Origin: Symbiodinium natans
Taxonomy: Eukaryota; Sar; Dinophyceae; Suessiales; Symbiodiniaceae
Direction: 5' to 3'
Assembly (NCBI GenBank): GCA_905221605.1
Contig: CAJNDS010002734.1
Location: 246,001-310,000 of the forward strand
Length of the DNA stretch: 64,000 bases
Below the pieces are notes generated by a model. The model had not been told where the DNA came from and did no database searches. It was given only the letters and a program-made list of their open reading frames with translations. Shown here piece after piece: positions 43,408 to 53,233 of this stretch. Numbering within the stretch: position 1 is the stretch's first letter; each line of letters opens with the position of its first letter. The translations under genes and the position numbers were made by a program.

Positions 43408-43522
43408 CCCAGAGGGTCCGTTTGTACCACTATTATGGAATTATGTACCCCAAAACCCTATTTAGCAAGGTTTTTGGGTACCTAATGCCATAATGGTACT
43501 ACAAATGGACCCTCTGGGAGAG
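43408..43522. mobile_element. Inverted-repeat element, family O
   Basis: Ends CCCAGAGGGTCCGTTTGTACC / GGTACTACAAATGGACCCTCTGGG form a near-complete hairpin through TTATGG...CCATAA and GGTACC-like centre. Confidence 0.88.
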
Positions 43523-43616
43523 ATACAGGAAGCCCCATCCTTCGACCGCAACGGGCGCGCCATCCTGCGCCTTATGCTTCGGCCAAATGCCTGCGTAGCG
43601 GCATGGCATACTCGTA

Positions 43617-43677
43617 TTAAACCCTAAACCCTAAACCCTAAACCCTAAACCCTAAACCCTAAACCCTAAACCCTATC
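43617..43677 (+). repeat. Interstitial telomeric array (CCCTAAA)n
   Basis: About eight units. Confidence 0.92.
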
Positions 43678-43969
43678 ATGTCGAAGGTTGCCAATTCCAC
43701 GATGGGGCTGGTCTCAAAGGCTTGCTGGTCGCAAGGAGAACGGCTTTGTTGCAAACCCTATGTCGCGGAAAGACGCCCCGGGAGCCAGGTACATACCCAG
43801 ACTGTTGACTCGCGCCCATGTAACATCTGTATCCTACACACTAAGTTTTTTCACGTTTGGGAATAAAGCATTGGGGCATTTGTCTGTGCAGAATTGGTGA
43901 GGCTGCCACTTCAGTCACTTAACTAGTTCATGGCTGGGATAGTATTAAAAAATTGAATTGTTATTCCTC

Positions 43970-44107
43970 ACTGGGTTGAAGTACCCTTAAACATGACAAA
44001 GTTAAGTCATGGCTGAGACTCGCTGGATCCAAGGTGAAGCCATCGGGATCAGCAAGTAAGTTCTGTCGCACCTCCAAAGGACCGGAAAGGTTTCGTCTCA
44101 CAATCCC
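43970..44107 (-). CDS. Unknown exon, probably C-terminal
   Basis: Begins directly after the acceptor of a family B element and reads IVRRNLSGPLEVRQNLLADP then DGFTLDPASLSHDLTLSCLR, VLQPSEE, then TAA. No family recognised. The junction to the upstream exon near 44195-44220 shares GGATT. Confidence 0.45.
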
Positions 44108-44195
44108 TAGCTGTCCAGTACCTCGGGGGAACTAAAGCCCCCTATTACCCCAAAAAGGTTGAAGGCTACCTACTGCTCTGCAACTAAGAATCCCA
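44108..44195 (-). mobile_element. Introner family B, copy 3
   Basis: Ends CTTAGTTGCAGAGCAGTAGGTAGCC / CGAGGTACTGGACAGCTAG in minus sense. Confidence 0.82.
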
Positions 44196-44565
44196 TGGCT
44201 TGTGAAGATCGCTCACTTCCAAGCATACAGGCGCCAAAAAGTCACTGAGTCAACAGAGCAGACGATTCACCACGGCAACTCTGTCTTTAATTTCCTTTTT
44301 TGCAGACTGCCTTTGCATTGCATGATGCTTCGCAGCCTTAGGCAGCGAGCGTCACTCGGGGCGATGTACGTTCTGGAAACGGGCTTGTTTTTCTGCGCGC
44401 AAGCACATTGAGAAAGTGAAAACTATGGGGTCCACATGGGTCAAAGCCGCGTGTTCCATGAAGGGGGCACTTGCAAACAACCCCATTACATCCAGGCTAA
44501 CCTAGTTTTCTGTTGCCATCGGTGAAAATACACTGGCCTCAGGTGTGCCTTGCTGCATGTGCCTC

Positions 44566-44907
44566 TTACATATCATATAGCATGGGTAGTTCAGAACGTG
44601 GGTGCCTTATTCCTCGCCCATGTGTCTGAGCCAGTGTGTGGAAGAGCACAATCTGCCACAATCGTGGGCATGCTGTAAAGTGTTGGTGATCAACTTGCCA
44701 TGGAAACGAAAAGCAACGCAAGACTGCCTGGCCAGTCACTTGGCCGCCGCGCGAGTCAACTGGCAACTGATCAGCAAGGTTTCCTAGCGACGACGTGACC
44801 TCAGTCCGACGTAGCAATGAAGCCGCAACATCAGACTGCGGGGCAGGGAGAAACTCGGCCGGCAGGTTTATTGCGGTTGCCTGCTTTGCAGGAAACTCTG
44901 GACTCAA
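44566..44907 (-). other. Open minus-strand stretch, possible exon(s)
   Basis: 113-codon frame reading FPAKQATAINLPAEFLPAPQ, SDVAASLLRRTEVTSSLGNL. Plausible protein, unrecognised; a plus frame of 61 codons overlaps. Confidence 0.35.
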
Positions 44908-44992
44908 TGCCTACTAACGGGCCTAAGAGGCCTGACGGGCAGCTGGTCTCCCCTTGAGACAGAGCCCGTGAGGCGGTGCGTTTGCACACACA

Positions 44993-45104
44993 TGAGGGTT
45001 TCCGAAATTAGGGGGAGGGGGGGGTACCTTATTCGGGTCCTTCTTATGCAGGGATCTTGCTACTTGGGAATCTACATGAGGGGCCCCCCATTTTCGGAAA
45101 GCCC
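44993..45104. mobile_element. Introner family C, copy 3
   Basis: Ends GGGTTTCCGAAATTAGGGGG / CCCCCCATTTTCGGAAAGCCCC; G8 next to GTACC inside. Confidence 0.88.
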
Positions 45105-45571
45105 CACAGGAGAACACAGCGGCCGCAGCGGCCGCAGCACAGACTACCTGCAGCTGAGGCAAGCTCCAGTTTCCTACTCAACTTCATGAGGAGCCGACAT
45201 CGCAGCAGCTGCACCTTTCCACTCTAAGCTCTCTAAGCTCCATAAACCCTAAACCCTAAACCGTGAACCCTGAACCCTGAACCTTTAAAACCTAAACGCA
45301 GCAGGTGCTGATGCATTGCTTCATCGTGCCTTTTCCGACCTTCCCCGCAAAAAAGAGAAGGTGCAGAATTGCTGAGGAAGAGGCGAATTTCAAGGGTGGA
45401 CCAACACAACGTCACCCCCTACCACCTTTCAGTGGTGTCCATCGGAAGCTTCTATTTTGTCAGGATGCCCGGATCTAAGCACAGAGTGGCATCAAGCGAA
45501 CTGTCGTACACTGCGTCACTGCCGCTACATGGCTCTGCAGCATTTATCGCCAAGCCGCATTGCGTAGAGAC

Positions 45572-45772
45572 TTAAGAAGCTGAAGCTTGCGGACCGCATG
45601 TGCCCTCGGAGCTCTTACCTTTCCGGGCATCCATCAAGGTCATTAGTCTTGCATATGGAAACTTGCGTTTGTCATCGTCACAGCCGTCCAAAACATGCTC
45701 GGAGCTACAGCCCTTGTAGCTGCAGCGCAAGCGAGCGAAAGAGTTGGATTCGGCAGAGCCAATGTGGGGCAT
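45572..45772 (-). CDS. Unknown exon with GTAAG donor, partial
   Basis: Frame reads ESNSFARLRCSYKGCSSEHV then LDGCDDDKRKFPYARLMTLM, DARKG, and is followed by GTAAGAG, a good GT donor. A family C element (45774-45868) lies just upstream in gene sense. Cys spacing does not match a known zinc finger. Confidence 0.45.
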   Translation of the reverse strand: MPHIGSAESNSFARLRCSYKGCSSEHVLDGCDDDKRKFPYARLMTLMDARKGKSSEGTCGPQASAS

Positions 45773-45773
45773 T

Positions 45774-45868
45774 TCCCCAAAACAGGGGGTACCCCCAGAT
45801 AAGGATAAGAATAGAATCCCCTCAAAGACAAACCCCCCAAAAACCCCTAATTTTCGGAGAAACCCCCC
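45774..45868. mobile_element. Introner family C, copy 4
   Basis: Ends TTCCCCAAAACAGGGGGTACCCCC / CCCCTAATTTTCGGAGAAACCCCCC; shorter and more degenerate than other copies. Confidence 0.7.
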
Positions 45869-46089
45869 ATGTCTCCTTACCTAGGAGTCCCCATCGTTCT
45901 CGGGCGCCCGCATCACTGCGGCAAGTGAGATGCGTGCCAGATGCTGGAAGTGAAATGCCCGGTCACAAAGTGCCTCCAGCCGCTCCTGGAATTTTGGACG
46001 AACCAGACTTCCCTGAGAACCGTCATAAAATCAGACTTCCCTTAGAACCGTCATAAAATCTTACTTTTTAAGGGCTTTAGGGTTTAGGG

Positions 46090-46440
46090 AATGCGGGGCT
46101 TCAAGTGTTTTAATGGGTTGGGGAAACTCTCTGGACTTCCCGAAGCCCATTAAAACACTTGAAACACTTGAAACAGTTTTCTGGGGGGGGGGGGTAGTGT
46201 TTCAAGTGTTTCAAGCGTTTTGAAACACTTGAAACAGTTTTCTGGGGAGGGGGGGGAAGTGTTTCAAGTGTTTTAATGGGTTCGGGAAACTCCCTGGAGT
46301 TCCCGAAACCGATAAAAACACTTGAAACACTTGAAACAGTTTTCAGGGGGGGGGAAGTGTTTCAAGTGTTTCAAGTGTGTTGAAACACTTGAAACACTGC
46401 ACTTGAAACACCTTTCTGGGGGCGGGCTGGGGGGGGGGGG
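46090..46440. repeat. Inverted-repeat cluster, family J
   Basis: AAGTGTTTCAAGTGTTT and its complement AAACACTTGAAACA occur at least eight times with AGTTTTCTGGGG and G-run spacers, giving several nested hairpins. GGGTT(C/G)GGGAAACTC also repeats (46120 and 46278). Confidence 0.88.
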
Positions 46441-46976
46441 GGGGGGCGAGAAACCCAGCCTCATCGATGGAGAGGTCGTTCTCCTGGTCTTCCGACATCA
46501 TGTTCTCCATGACCGCCGTCATGAGAATACCAACTGTACGAAGGTACCTGGAGGCCCCAGAGGGTTTAGGGTTTAGGGTTTAGGGTTTAGGGTTTAGGGT
46601 TACGCTTGGCTGTCTGTAGCCGGGATGCATGTAGCTGTAGCCGCCCGTTTCGATCACCAGTCGAACAAACTTCGCGACATCCACAAAAGTGTACAGGCAC
46701 ACACCTTCGAACTCTTGCTCAGATTCTCTTTGTTTTTTTGCTTCCGTCAGGACACAGTAGAAGATGGTATATAACATGCAAAAAACTATAACACATGTAG
46801 AACAAAGGTTGACATTAAAGTCCGGTCCAAGACCGATTTTGCCGCGCCTTGAGCGGAAAGCTGTCCCCGATGCCACCACTGAACCCACAATGCCATTTCA
46901 CACAGCCAGGTGCCTTCGCCTTCGGTGCGAAAAAGACAGCACCAAAGGCATGACTCATTCATGAGGGCAAGAGACT

Positions 46977-47035
46977 CCTAAACCCTAAACCCTAAACCCT
47001 AAACCCTAGACCCTAAACCCTAAACCCTAAACCTT
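46977..47035 (+). repeat. Interstitial telomeric array next to the Copia flank
   Basis: About eight CCCTAAA units, followed by TTTTTTG(T16)GGGGGGGG. Confidence 0.9.
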
Positions 47036-47502
47036 TTTTGTTTTTTTTTTTTTTTGGGGGGGGGAGTTTTCTGAAGCAATAAGAAGTTGTGGCCAAGAGG
47101 CTGACTTCCATCGCCATAAACTGCCTCAGGGACCGTCGCACCAGAGAAGTTCGCTTAGCTATGGGTTTACGGTTTAGGGTTTAGGGTTTAGGGTTTGTTT
47201 CGCTAATCGGGAGTTAGCGATTCAAGTCATGTATGTTTCTTTCATGTACTGCCTCTGTCATCTTTAATTCCTTGGTCATGTGTTCGTTGTTATTCCTGCT
47301 ATTGCCTCTCTCATGGTTCGTTTTGTACCTAATTGACTGGTGGTCTGTTGTGGGATTAGCACACACACACATCATGCGAATACATCAGCATCTTTAACAG
47401 GGGACTAAAACAAATTGTCATTCGGTGCACAAATCAAGAAGTGTACCAAGTTGTGTGCAGGCATGACCAGCACAAATCGAGAAGTGTACCAAACCATATG
47501 GG

Positions 47503-47513
47503 TTTGGCTCAAG
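47503..47513 (+). other. Possible relict of the dinoflagellate spliced leader
   Basis: TTTGGCTCAAG equals the last 11 nt of the conserved dinoflagellate trans-spliced leader and lies ~120 bp before the gag start. CCAT occurs a few bases upstream, but the intervening bases do not match. Could be chance. Confidence 0.35.
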
Positions 47514-47634
47514 CAACATGAGGACGAGAGCGAAGTGCGATAATCATTGTGGGTTGCACTTCCGTTGCCGGGGATGTTGATTGGGGATTGATTGGGTGTT
47601 GGGCTGGCCTTGAGACCTCCTAGGGATCATCGAG

Positions 47635-50600
47635 ATGTACAATCCTCTAGATGATGTACCTCACACTATTCGTGAAAGGCTCTCCCCAACCCCTAGTCAC
47701 TTCAGCATTGTAACCTCCTCATCACCTGGGCCTCATAATCCTCATAACCTCCAAGAGGTTATGAGCCCAAACCCCCTAAGCCCGCACAACACCATGCAGA
47801 CAGCAGCAGCAGCAGCCACAGCAGAAAGCAGAAGCAGTGAAGTTGTTTTTCGGTCGATGAGCCAAGTTACATTGCCTGCCGATCTTTTGCAGAACCTCCG
47901 GGACAACATATCGTTTGATCTTGGGGCAGTGGAGGACATTCGTGCAGCTTTGACAGAGGTGAACGATCGCTTGAACTACAGAACCAATTTGCTTGGCCAG
48001 GCTATGGGCACGCTTGAGACAGGGCATTCCCATATCTTCTCAGGATGTATGTCGATGGAAGATCGCTTGAGATCCTTAGAGGAGGCTTTGCGCGAGCAGC
48101 ATGGTGTGGTTGAACGACAAAGTACCACGTGGAACAATGAGATGCTTGAAGTCAGAGGATGCTTGGAGCAAGTTCAGGCAAGGACACAGGCACACAGTGT
48201 GCAGGTGGACCAAGACCGACAACGAGAAGCGATGATGGCTGCAAAGCTTGAGTCGTTGGAGGGTCGAGTCAGAGATCTAGAAGCAGCCTGCAGTCAGCAA
48301 GAAATAAGGCAAAAGGAGCACCATCGCCGGCTGGATGCTCACTCAACGTTACTATATGCACCTACCTTCAATGCTACAGGCAGTGGAGAAGCTGTTGGAG
48401 GCACCGAGGCCCTGGCAGCACGGGTGGATGAGGAGTTGGCTAAATTGGATGGAAGGTTGAAAAGTTGGGAATCCAAGGTAGACCTCCTTTCAAGGCCGAC
48501 TACAGACGCTCATGAACATCGACGAGTTGAGCACTTTACATTGTCTCCTGACGGCCAAGACCGCAGTGAGCATGTGGAAAGGGACTGGTGGACTCAAGTT
48601 GGCGACGAGCCCAACAGTGATGAGGACCAGTCTGCAAACCCATGGAACATATCCCAGCCTCCTGCAGTACCACCTGGATTGACATCGCATTTGCACAGAT
48701 CCGAAAAGGCGAAGGCAGAGCACTCAAGTCAACCTGCGCCCGGTCAATCTGGTAGAGCGCCAGTGACAGGGCAGAAGGAGCAGTGGAAGGTGTTGACGGA
48801 TTTTCCATCATTTGACTTCACGAGTAAGACACCGTGGGAGTTGGGGATGGCATATTCAACGTGGAAGAGACAAATATGCACTGTGGCAGGCACTGCGTCT
48901 GGAGTATTTCAAGCTTTTGTAGAAGAGTGTTTTGCAGAGGCTGAGGATCGCTACCAGCGTGGTGCTCGTGGTGAAGCTGTTGACACACTGAAGGCCTATC
49001 ATTCGTATCCCTCGGGGTATGGTGGTAGACTGGTGGTTCAATTGTTACGAGTTCTTCCCGAGGAAATAACTGCGCCAGCCGTTGAGATGACGACTCCTAC
49101 GACAGAGATCCATCCGGTTCAAGTACTGGAGGAGTTGGTAGGACAGGTGCAGCCTGGTGGATGTGAAGAACAGACCAGTTTAACCAGATTTGTGAGATCC
49201 TTGGAGGCAGTACAGACGGCGTCTGCGGCTATACAAGTCATCAGACGATGGAAGCTTGCCAGGGCAAGAATACAAACCCTTGGTCTTCCAGAGATTGCGC
49301 CGTTTGAACTTCTGCGAGGACTGCAAAACTTGGTCAGTCGTCTCGAAAAGAGACATGAGTCCCTACGCACGCGAATGTCGATATGTCGTCTTGATGCTTC
49401 TGTGCAACTAGGACAGACGAGGGGAGTGGATCTCGTTCTCGACAACCTGGAAAAGGAGTTGCGCTTGATTTCTGCAAATGAATATGCTAAGAACAGGACA
49501 TCTGACGAAGGTGACAGCGTTGCACACAAGGGCAAGGGCGACAAGGGCAAGGGAGATGGTGGCAAGGGCTCAGGAGGAGGCAAGGGCAAAGATGCTCAGT
49601 CGAAGGGCAAGACCCTCACTCTTGAGGAGAGAAAGAAGACGCCATGTCCCTATCTCCAAAAGGGAAGCTGCTCGTTTGGGGATAGATGCCACTACAAACA
49701 TTCACCCGCAAACCCCAAGACGGCAAGTTCGAACTCTTCACAGCCCAAGACCGATGCCGAGAAGAAGAAGATTCCGTGCAGACATCACAAGCGAGGAGGC
49801 TGCAAGCTGGGCGACAAGTGCAAGTACTCTCATGCTGCACAGGCCCAGACTCAGGGAGATGCAGCTCAGACTTTGCTGGGAGTTGAGTCCGGAGGTTCTT
49901 CGGCAAGGGCAGCGCCGCAACCAAAGGCAACAGCGAGGGCAGCGGCAACAGCATCTTCTATGGCTTCATCAATCCGATGGACAGGGAGTGTTTGCGCAAT
50001 GTTTCGGGGTGGCTCAGGTGGAGATGAGCCAGATACCGATAGCGAGTCATCTTTGGAAGGTTCTATTGGACAGGAGGAGGTAGACTCCGAGGCATCCACT
50101 CCAAGCACGCAACCGGACATGCGCAACGAGAATGACATCGACCTCTACATGGCGGAGGCGCTACAGAGGGCGCAGGAGGAGAGGCAAAGACGGCAACCTC
50201 TCTGGAAACTGCATCTTGAACCAATGGAGTATTTGGCGTGGCGAAATAGCGACATTCTCACAACCGAGAAGGCCTTTGTGGAGGTAGACAATCCATACGA
50301 TGTAGCTGCTGGAGTGTCTGTTATCCTTGCTGGCTTAGATGAAAATTTGCCTCTCTATGACATCGAGATAGGAGATGAGCAGATTTTGTTGGCTGCACAT
50401 GACATGCTGATTATGTGTGATGATGACGTAGTCAGGCCAGGAATTCTGGTATGGCTGATAAGTATGTCCGACCGAAATGAGCTGCTCATGGCAATGATCG
50501 AGACGAACAGGCCGCCCCGGGTGTACAGCCCCAGACCAGCAGTTGTACCTCGTCCAGTACCTCAAGCTCGACGTGCCGATGCTAAGGCAGTGACAGAGGG

Positions 50601-51402
50601 AGATGAATGCTCAGATGTGCTGCTGGATACTGGTGCAAATGAAGTAGTCCGAACTGCTCCAGGGCCAAAACCTGCAAGGGCAAGACCCGCGCCTTTGGTT
50701 CTTGCAGATGGGCAGCAGGTGAATGCTTGGCGCACTCGAGATGGCGAGATGTTCGTGGAGGCTCAGGAGGGAACTTCAACATTGTGTGCCGTATGCCGAC
50801 TCATACAGATTGGAGTTTCGTTCCTGTGGGATGCTTCTGGAGCACATCTAAAAATGCCGCAGAGTTTGGGTGGTGAATGGGTGCAGCTGGAGATCCGAAA
50901 TGGACTTCCATTTCTCGACTTTACGCAATACAAGCGCCTACGACCACTTCTGACCAGGAATTGGAAAGAGACTTGCATGAGTGCTGTGAGTCCGTGTGCA
51001 AGTGAGGAGCCGCTTGGAGAGCCTTACGTCGTGAGCTGGGAGGATATCGCCAAGGCTTCAGGAGGAGGCAGAGCCGGGAGGACATGCTGCTCAGATGGTC
51101 AGACAGGAGCCGGAAGGCGAGGCGGAAGCGCGCGCCCTGTTGGATCGGCCAGGACCGCTGAACTATGTGGACGTCGCCAATGTGATCCGCGCGGCCAAGC
51201 TACAGCCAATGATTACCAACCGGAAGAACAAAGTTTCGAATCCCGAAAGCAAGTTAAAGATTTGGGTGTTTGGATCGTGGGTGCAAGGAGGACTACATGG
51301 TATTACCAAGATCACTTTGGAACGGCCGTGTTTAGCTCGACTTCTGGGACGCTTCATGAGGGAACAGACAGACAATCCTTTCCTATCCATCGCAGTCTCT
51401 GA
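47635..51402 (+). CDS. Copia Gag-protease polyprotein with two CCCH zinc fingers
   Basis: Frame of 1255 codons; the genuine part probably ends near 51060, where coding passes to the +1 frame. N-terminal half: coiled-coil-like helices (residues ~80-290). Middle: Trp/Arg-rich gag-like region (WKVLTDFPSFDFTSKTPWEL onward). Then Lys/Gly spacer (KGKGDKGKGDGGKGSGGGKG). Two CCCH fingers C-x7-C-x5-C-x3-H follow, at nt ~49645-49701 (CPYLQKGSCSFGDRCHYKH) and ~49776-49833 (CRHHKRGGCKLGDKCKYSH), in place of the usual CCHC knuckle. Retropepsin motif VLLDTGANEVV at ~50615-50650. Gag packages element RNA; the protease matures the polyprotein. Confidence 0.85.
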   Translation: MYNPLDDVPHTIRERLSPTPSHFSIVTSSSPGPHNPHNLQEVMSPNPLSPHNTMQTAAAAATAESRSSEVVFRSMSQVTLPADLLQNLRDNISFDLGAVEDIRAALTEVNDRLNYRTNLLGQAMGTLETGHSHIFSGCMSMEDRLRSLEEALREQHGVVERQSTTWNNEMLEVRGCLEQVQARTQAHSVQVDQDRQREAMMAAKLESLEGRVRDLEAACSQQEIRQKEHHRRLDAHSTLLYAPTFNATGSGEAVGGTEALAARVDEELAKLDGRLKSWESKVDLLSRPTTDAHEHRRVEHFTLSPDGQDRSEHVERDWWTQVGDEPNSDEDQSANPWNISQPPAVPPGLTSHLHRSEKAKAEHSSQPAPGQSGRAPVTGQKEQWKVLTDFPSFDFTSKTPWELGMAYSTWKRQICTVAGTASGVFQAFVEECFAEAEDRYQRGARGEAVDTLKAYHSYPSGYGGRLVVQLLRVLPEEITAPAVEMTTPTTEIHPVQVLEELVGQVQPGGCEEQTSLTRFVRSLEAVQTASAAIQVIRRWKLARARIQTLGLPEIAPFELLRGLQNLVSRLEKRHESLRTRMSICRLDASVQLGQTRGVDLVLDNLEKELRLISANEYAKNRTSDEGDSVAHKGKGDKGKGDGGKGSGGGKGKDAQSKGKTLTLEERKKTPCPYLQKGSCSFGDRCHYKHSPANPKTASSNSSQPKTDAEKKKIPCRHHKRGGCKLGDKCKYSHAAQAQTQGDAAQTLLGVESGGSSARAAPQPKATARAAATASSMASSIRWTGSVCAMFRGGSGGDEPDTDSESSLEGSIGQEEVDSEASTPSTQPDMRNENDIDLYMAEALQRAQEERQRRQPLWKLHLEPMEYLAWRNSDILTTEKAFVEVDNPYDVAAGVSVILAGLDENLPLYDIEIGDEQILLAAHDMLIMCDDDVVRPGILVWLISMSDRNELLMAMIETNRPPRVYSPRPAVVPRPVPQARRADAKAVTEGDECSDVLLDTGANEVVRTAPGPKPARARPAPLVLADGQQVNAWRTRDGEMFVEAQEGTSTLCAVCRLIQIGVSFLWDASGAHLKMPQSLGGEWVQLEIRNGLPFLDFTQYKRLRPLLTRNWKETCMSAVSPCASEEPLGEPYVVSWEDIAKASGGGRAGRTCCSDGQTGAGRRGGSARPVGSARTAELCGRRQCDPRGQATANDYQPEEQSFESRKQVKDLGVWIVGARRTTWYYQDHFGTAVFSSTSGTLHEGTDRQSFPIHRSL

Positions 51403-52828
51403 AGACGTCGTGTTCAAGCCCCACAAAGATCCGAACGACGGAAACATCCCGAACACACTGCTGGGAATTTCTTCTTACACCGGAGGAGAATTGTGGCTGG
51501 AGGATGATGACAATGCGCCGGCGAACGACCAGAAGCGATACTGGAGAGTGGTGAAGCCTGGGGAGAAGCCAAGACCTGGAACACCACATGCTACGGCTGG
51601 CGGAAGAAAGGTTGAATTCCTGGGAACACGCTACCACGGCACAGAGGCGTACAAGGGATCCCGAAAGGTCCTGATCTCATACACTCCTCGCGACTGGTGG
51701 ACACTTGGGAGAAAAAATCTCGACACTCTGGAGGCGTTGGAATTTCGAGTGCCAGGTAGATACTTGGATACCCACTTGAGCTCCACTGCGCGACAGATTG
51801 CCGACCACCAGCAACAGCAGAACACCGCGGCACATCAGCAGCAGCAGGACAAAGCAGCATCACACCACCACACTCCCGAGCACCAAACCCCTTTAGTTCA
51901 GGGACTTCAGGGAAGCTTAGGCGATGGTCAGGGTGAGTATGCTAGGTCTGAGTTCAGGGAAGAGATAAGTGACAGTGAAAGTTTTTCCCATGGTGCCTCG
52001 CTTGCGTGTGCTTTTCACTTGAAGTATAAGAACACTTGTGTGCACTGCCAAGCAAGCCGCGGCCATCGACGAGCTCACTACAAAATTCCGCGTGACCAAA
52101 TCAGTACTGGAGTTATCAGCTTTGATCTTTCTGGTCCACATGACAAGGCACGGGATGGGGCTCGCTACTTTCTGGTTGGTGTTCTTGTAAACAAAGAAGC
52201 TACATCAGTTCCCTACGTGCGCGTGCAGAAATCCAAGAAGGCAGTCGAAACGCTTGCAGGGATTAAGTCAATTTTGGCACAGATTCGCGCTGAAGCTGAC
52301 AATCCTGAAGTGGTGATTCGTGTGCACAGTGACGGGGGAGGTGAATTTACAGCTGCTAACGTGGTTGATGAGGTCGCCCGCGAAGGACTTTGGAAAACCC
52401 TGTCCGCTGCCTATGAACCTGAGGCCAATGGGAAGGCGGAGAGACAGGTACAAGCTGTAAAGGAGGCAGCAACAAGCCTTCTTCTTCATGCTGACATGCC
52501 GAAGTCTTTTTGGTCGTACGCAGTAAAGCAAGCTGCGTATGAACTTCGTTTGCAGGCACTCAACATTGACAGACCAGTTGGAACACCCACCTTCGGAGAT
52601 CCTGTTGGACACACACACACACAACAACAGAAACACAGGCAAACATATCAAGCGAAACCCCAAACTAAACAAGCACAGCTCGAAATGGCACAACGTAGCA
52701 AATACCATTTCCATTCAACATGTCCAGTGCATCCAACACAGCATAAAACAGCACGAAATCACACGACCCTTGTAGCAGCCAACCCTTTTTATGGGGATTA
52801 TCCGTGCACCATATCGCGCCAAATGTAG
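51062..52828 (+). CDS. Copia Pol fragment: 2-oxoglutarate oxygenase-like domain and integrase
   Basis: Frame open from about 51062 (first Met 51095; residues counted from it, 577 aa). Residues ~95-200 look like a 2OG-Fe(II) dioxygenase: H110-x-D112 in FKPHKDPND, YTGGELWLE, distal H181 in TRYHGTEAY, R190 before KVLISYT. A Gln/His-rich linker follows. Integrase ~300-490: CVHC remnant of the zinc site, D344 (SFDLSGP), D413 (HSDGGGEF), E449 (ANGKAER); 35 residues lie between the last two, as expected for DD35E. After residue ~500 the sequence is low-complexity and not family-like. The shift from the Gag frame near 51056-51062 may be programmed (+1) or a one-base indel. Confidence 0.85.
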   Translation, partial: EEAEPGGHAAQMVRQEPEGEAEARALLDRPGPLNYVDVANVIRAAKLQPMITNRKNKVSNPESKLKIWVFGSWVQGGLHGITKITLERPCLARLLGRFMREQTDNPFLSIAVSEDVVFKPHKDPNDGNIPNTLLGISSYTGGELWLEDDDNAPANDQKRYWRVVKPGEKPRPGTPHATAGGRKVEFLGTRYHGTEAYKGSRKVLISYTPRDWWTLGRKNLDTLEALEFRVPGRYLDTHLSSTARQIADHQQQQNTAAHQQQQDKAASHHHTPEHQTPLVQGLQGSLGDGQGEYARSEFREEISDSESFSHGASLACAFHLKYKNTCVHCQASRGHRRAHYKIPRDQISTGVISFDLSGPHDKARDGARYFLVGVLVNKEATSVPYVRVQKSKKAVETLAGIKSILAQIRAEADNPEVVIRVHSDGGGEFTAANVVDEVAREGLWKTLSAAYEPEANGKAERQVQAVKEAATSLLLHADMPKSFWSYAVKQAAYELRLQALNIDRPVGTPTFGDPVGHTHTQQQKHRQTYQAKPQTKQAQLEMAQRSKYHFHSTCPVHPTQHKTARNHTTLVAANPFYGDYPCTISRQM

Positions 52829-52830
52829 AG

Positions 52831-53185
52831 CCCTGCAAACTCTAGAAGCGTATGCCTTACTACGCTTATCTTTACCAAATACAACCTCCTTTCGCAGGGG
52901 GCATTCGGTATTCCCAGTTAACGCCTACTTGTGTCATTATATATGGAGAACTCCGACAAACGCTGTCAATCACATGAAAGTTCCTCAATAATTAAGAGCC
53001 AGATAACCCCTTCCCCCTAACATTAATCGGGGACTCACCACCCCCCTCCCCCCAATAGAAACTCGAAATGTGTTTTCATTATGAGGGGGATGTTTTTGTC
53101 CAAATGTCAAGTTTGGGGTCTACAGGGTTTGGGGTCTAGGCTTCAGGGTTTGGAGGGTTTAAGTATTTCTGAAAAAAAATGGGTG

Positions 53186-53233
<48 letters not shown>

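Larger units (their letters stand above)
47195..52830 (+). mobile_element. Copia-type LTR retrotransposon, 3' truncated
   Basis: Leader from about 47195 with a small hairpin (TCGCTAA...TTAGCGA, 47199-47222) and a duplicated word AGAAGTGTACCAA (near 47433 and 47482). Then gag-protease (47635 on) and a second frame with an oxygenase-like domain and integrase. Integrase before any RT is the Copia order. Coding similarity fades at ~52600 into CA-rich sequence: RT and RNase H and a 3' LTR are missing, so this copy cannot move by itself. LTR borders could not be proven. Confidence 0.85.

Noticed and set aside
43122-43465. Pro-rich and Gly-rich proteins
   Set aside because: They are translations of a poly-C tract with no defensible flanking exon.
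51095-51402. C-terminal ~100 residues of the 1255-codon Copia frame as real protein
   Set aside because: The +1 frame over the same bases carries the conserved oxygenase-like start; the first-frame tail (RAGRTCCSDGQTG...) looks non-genic.
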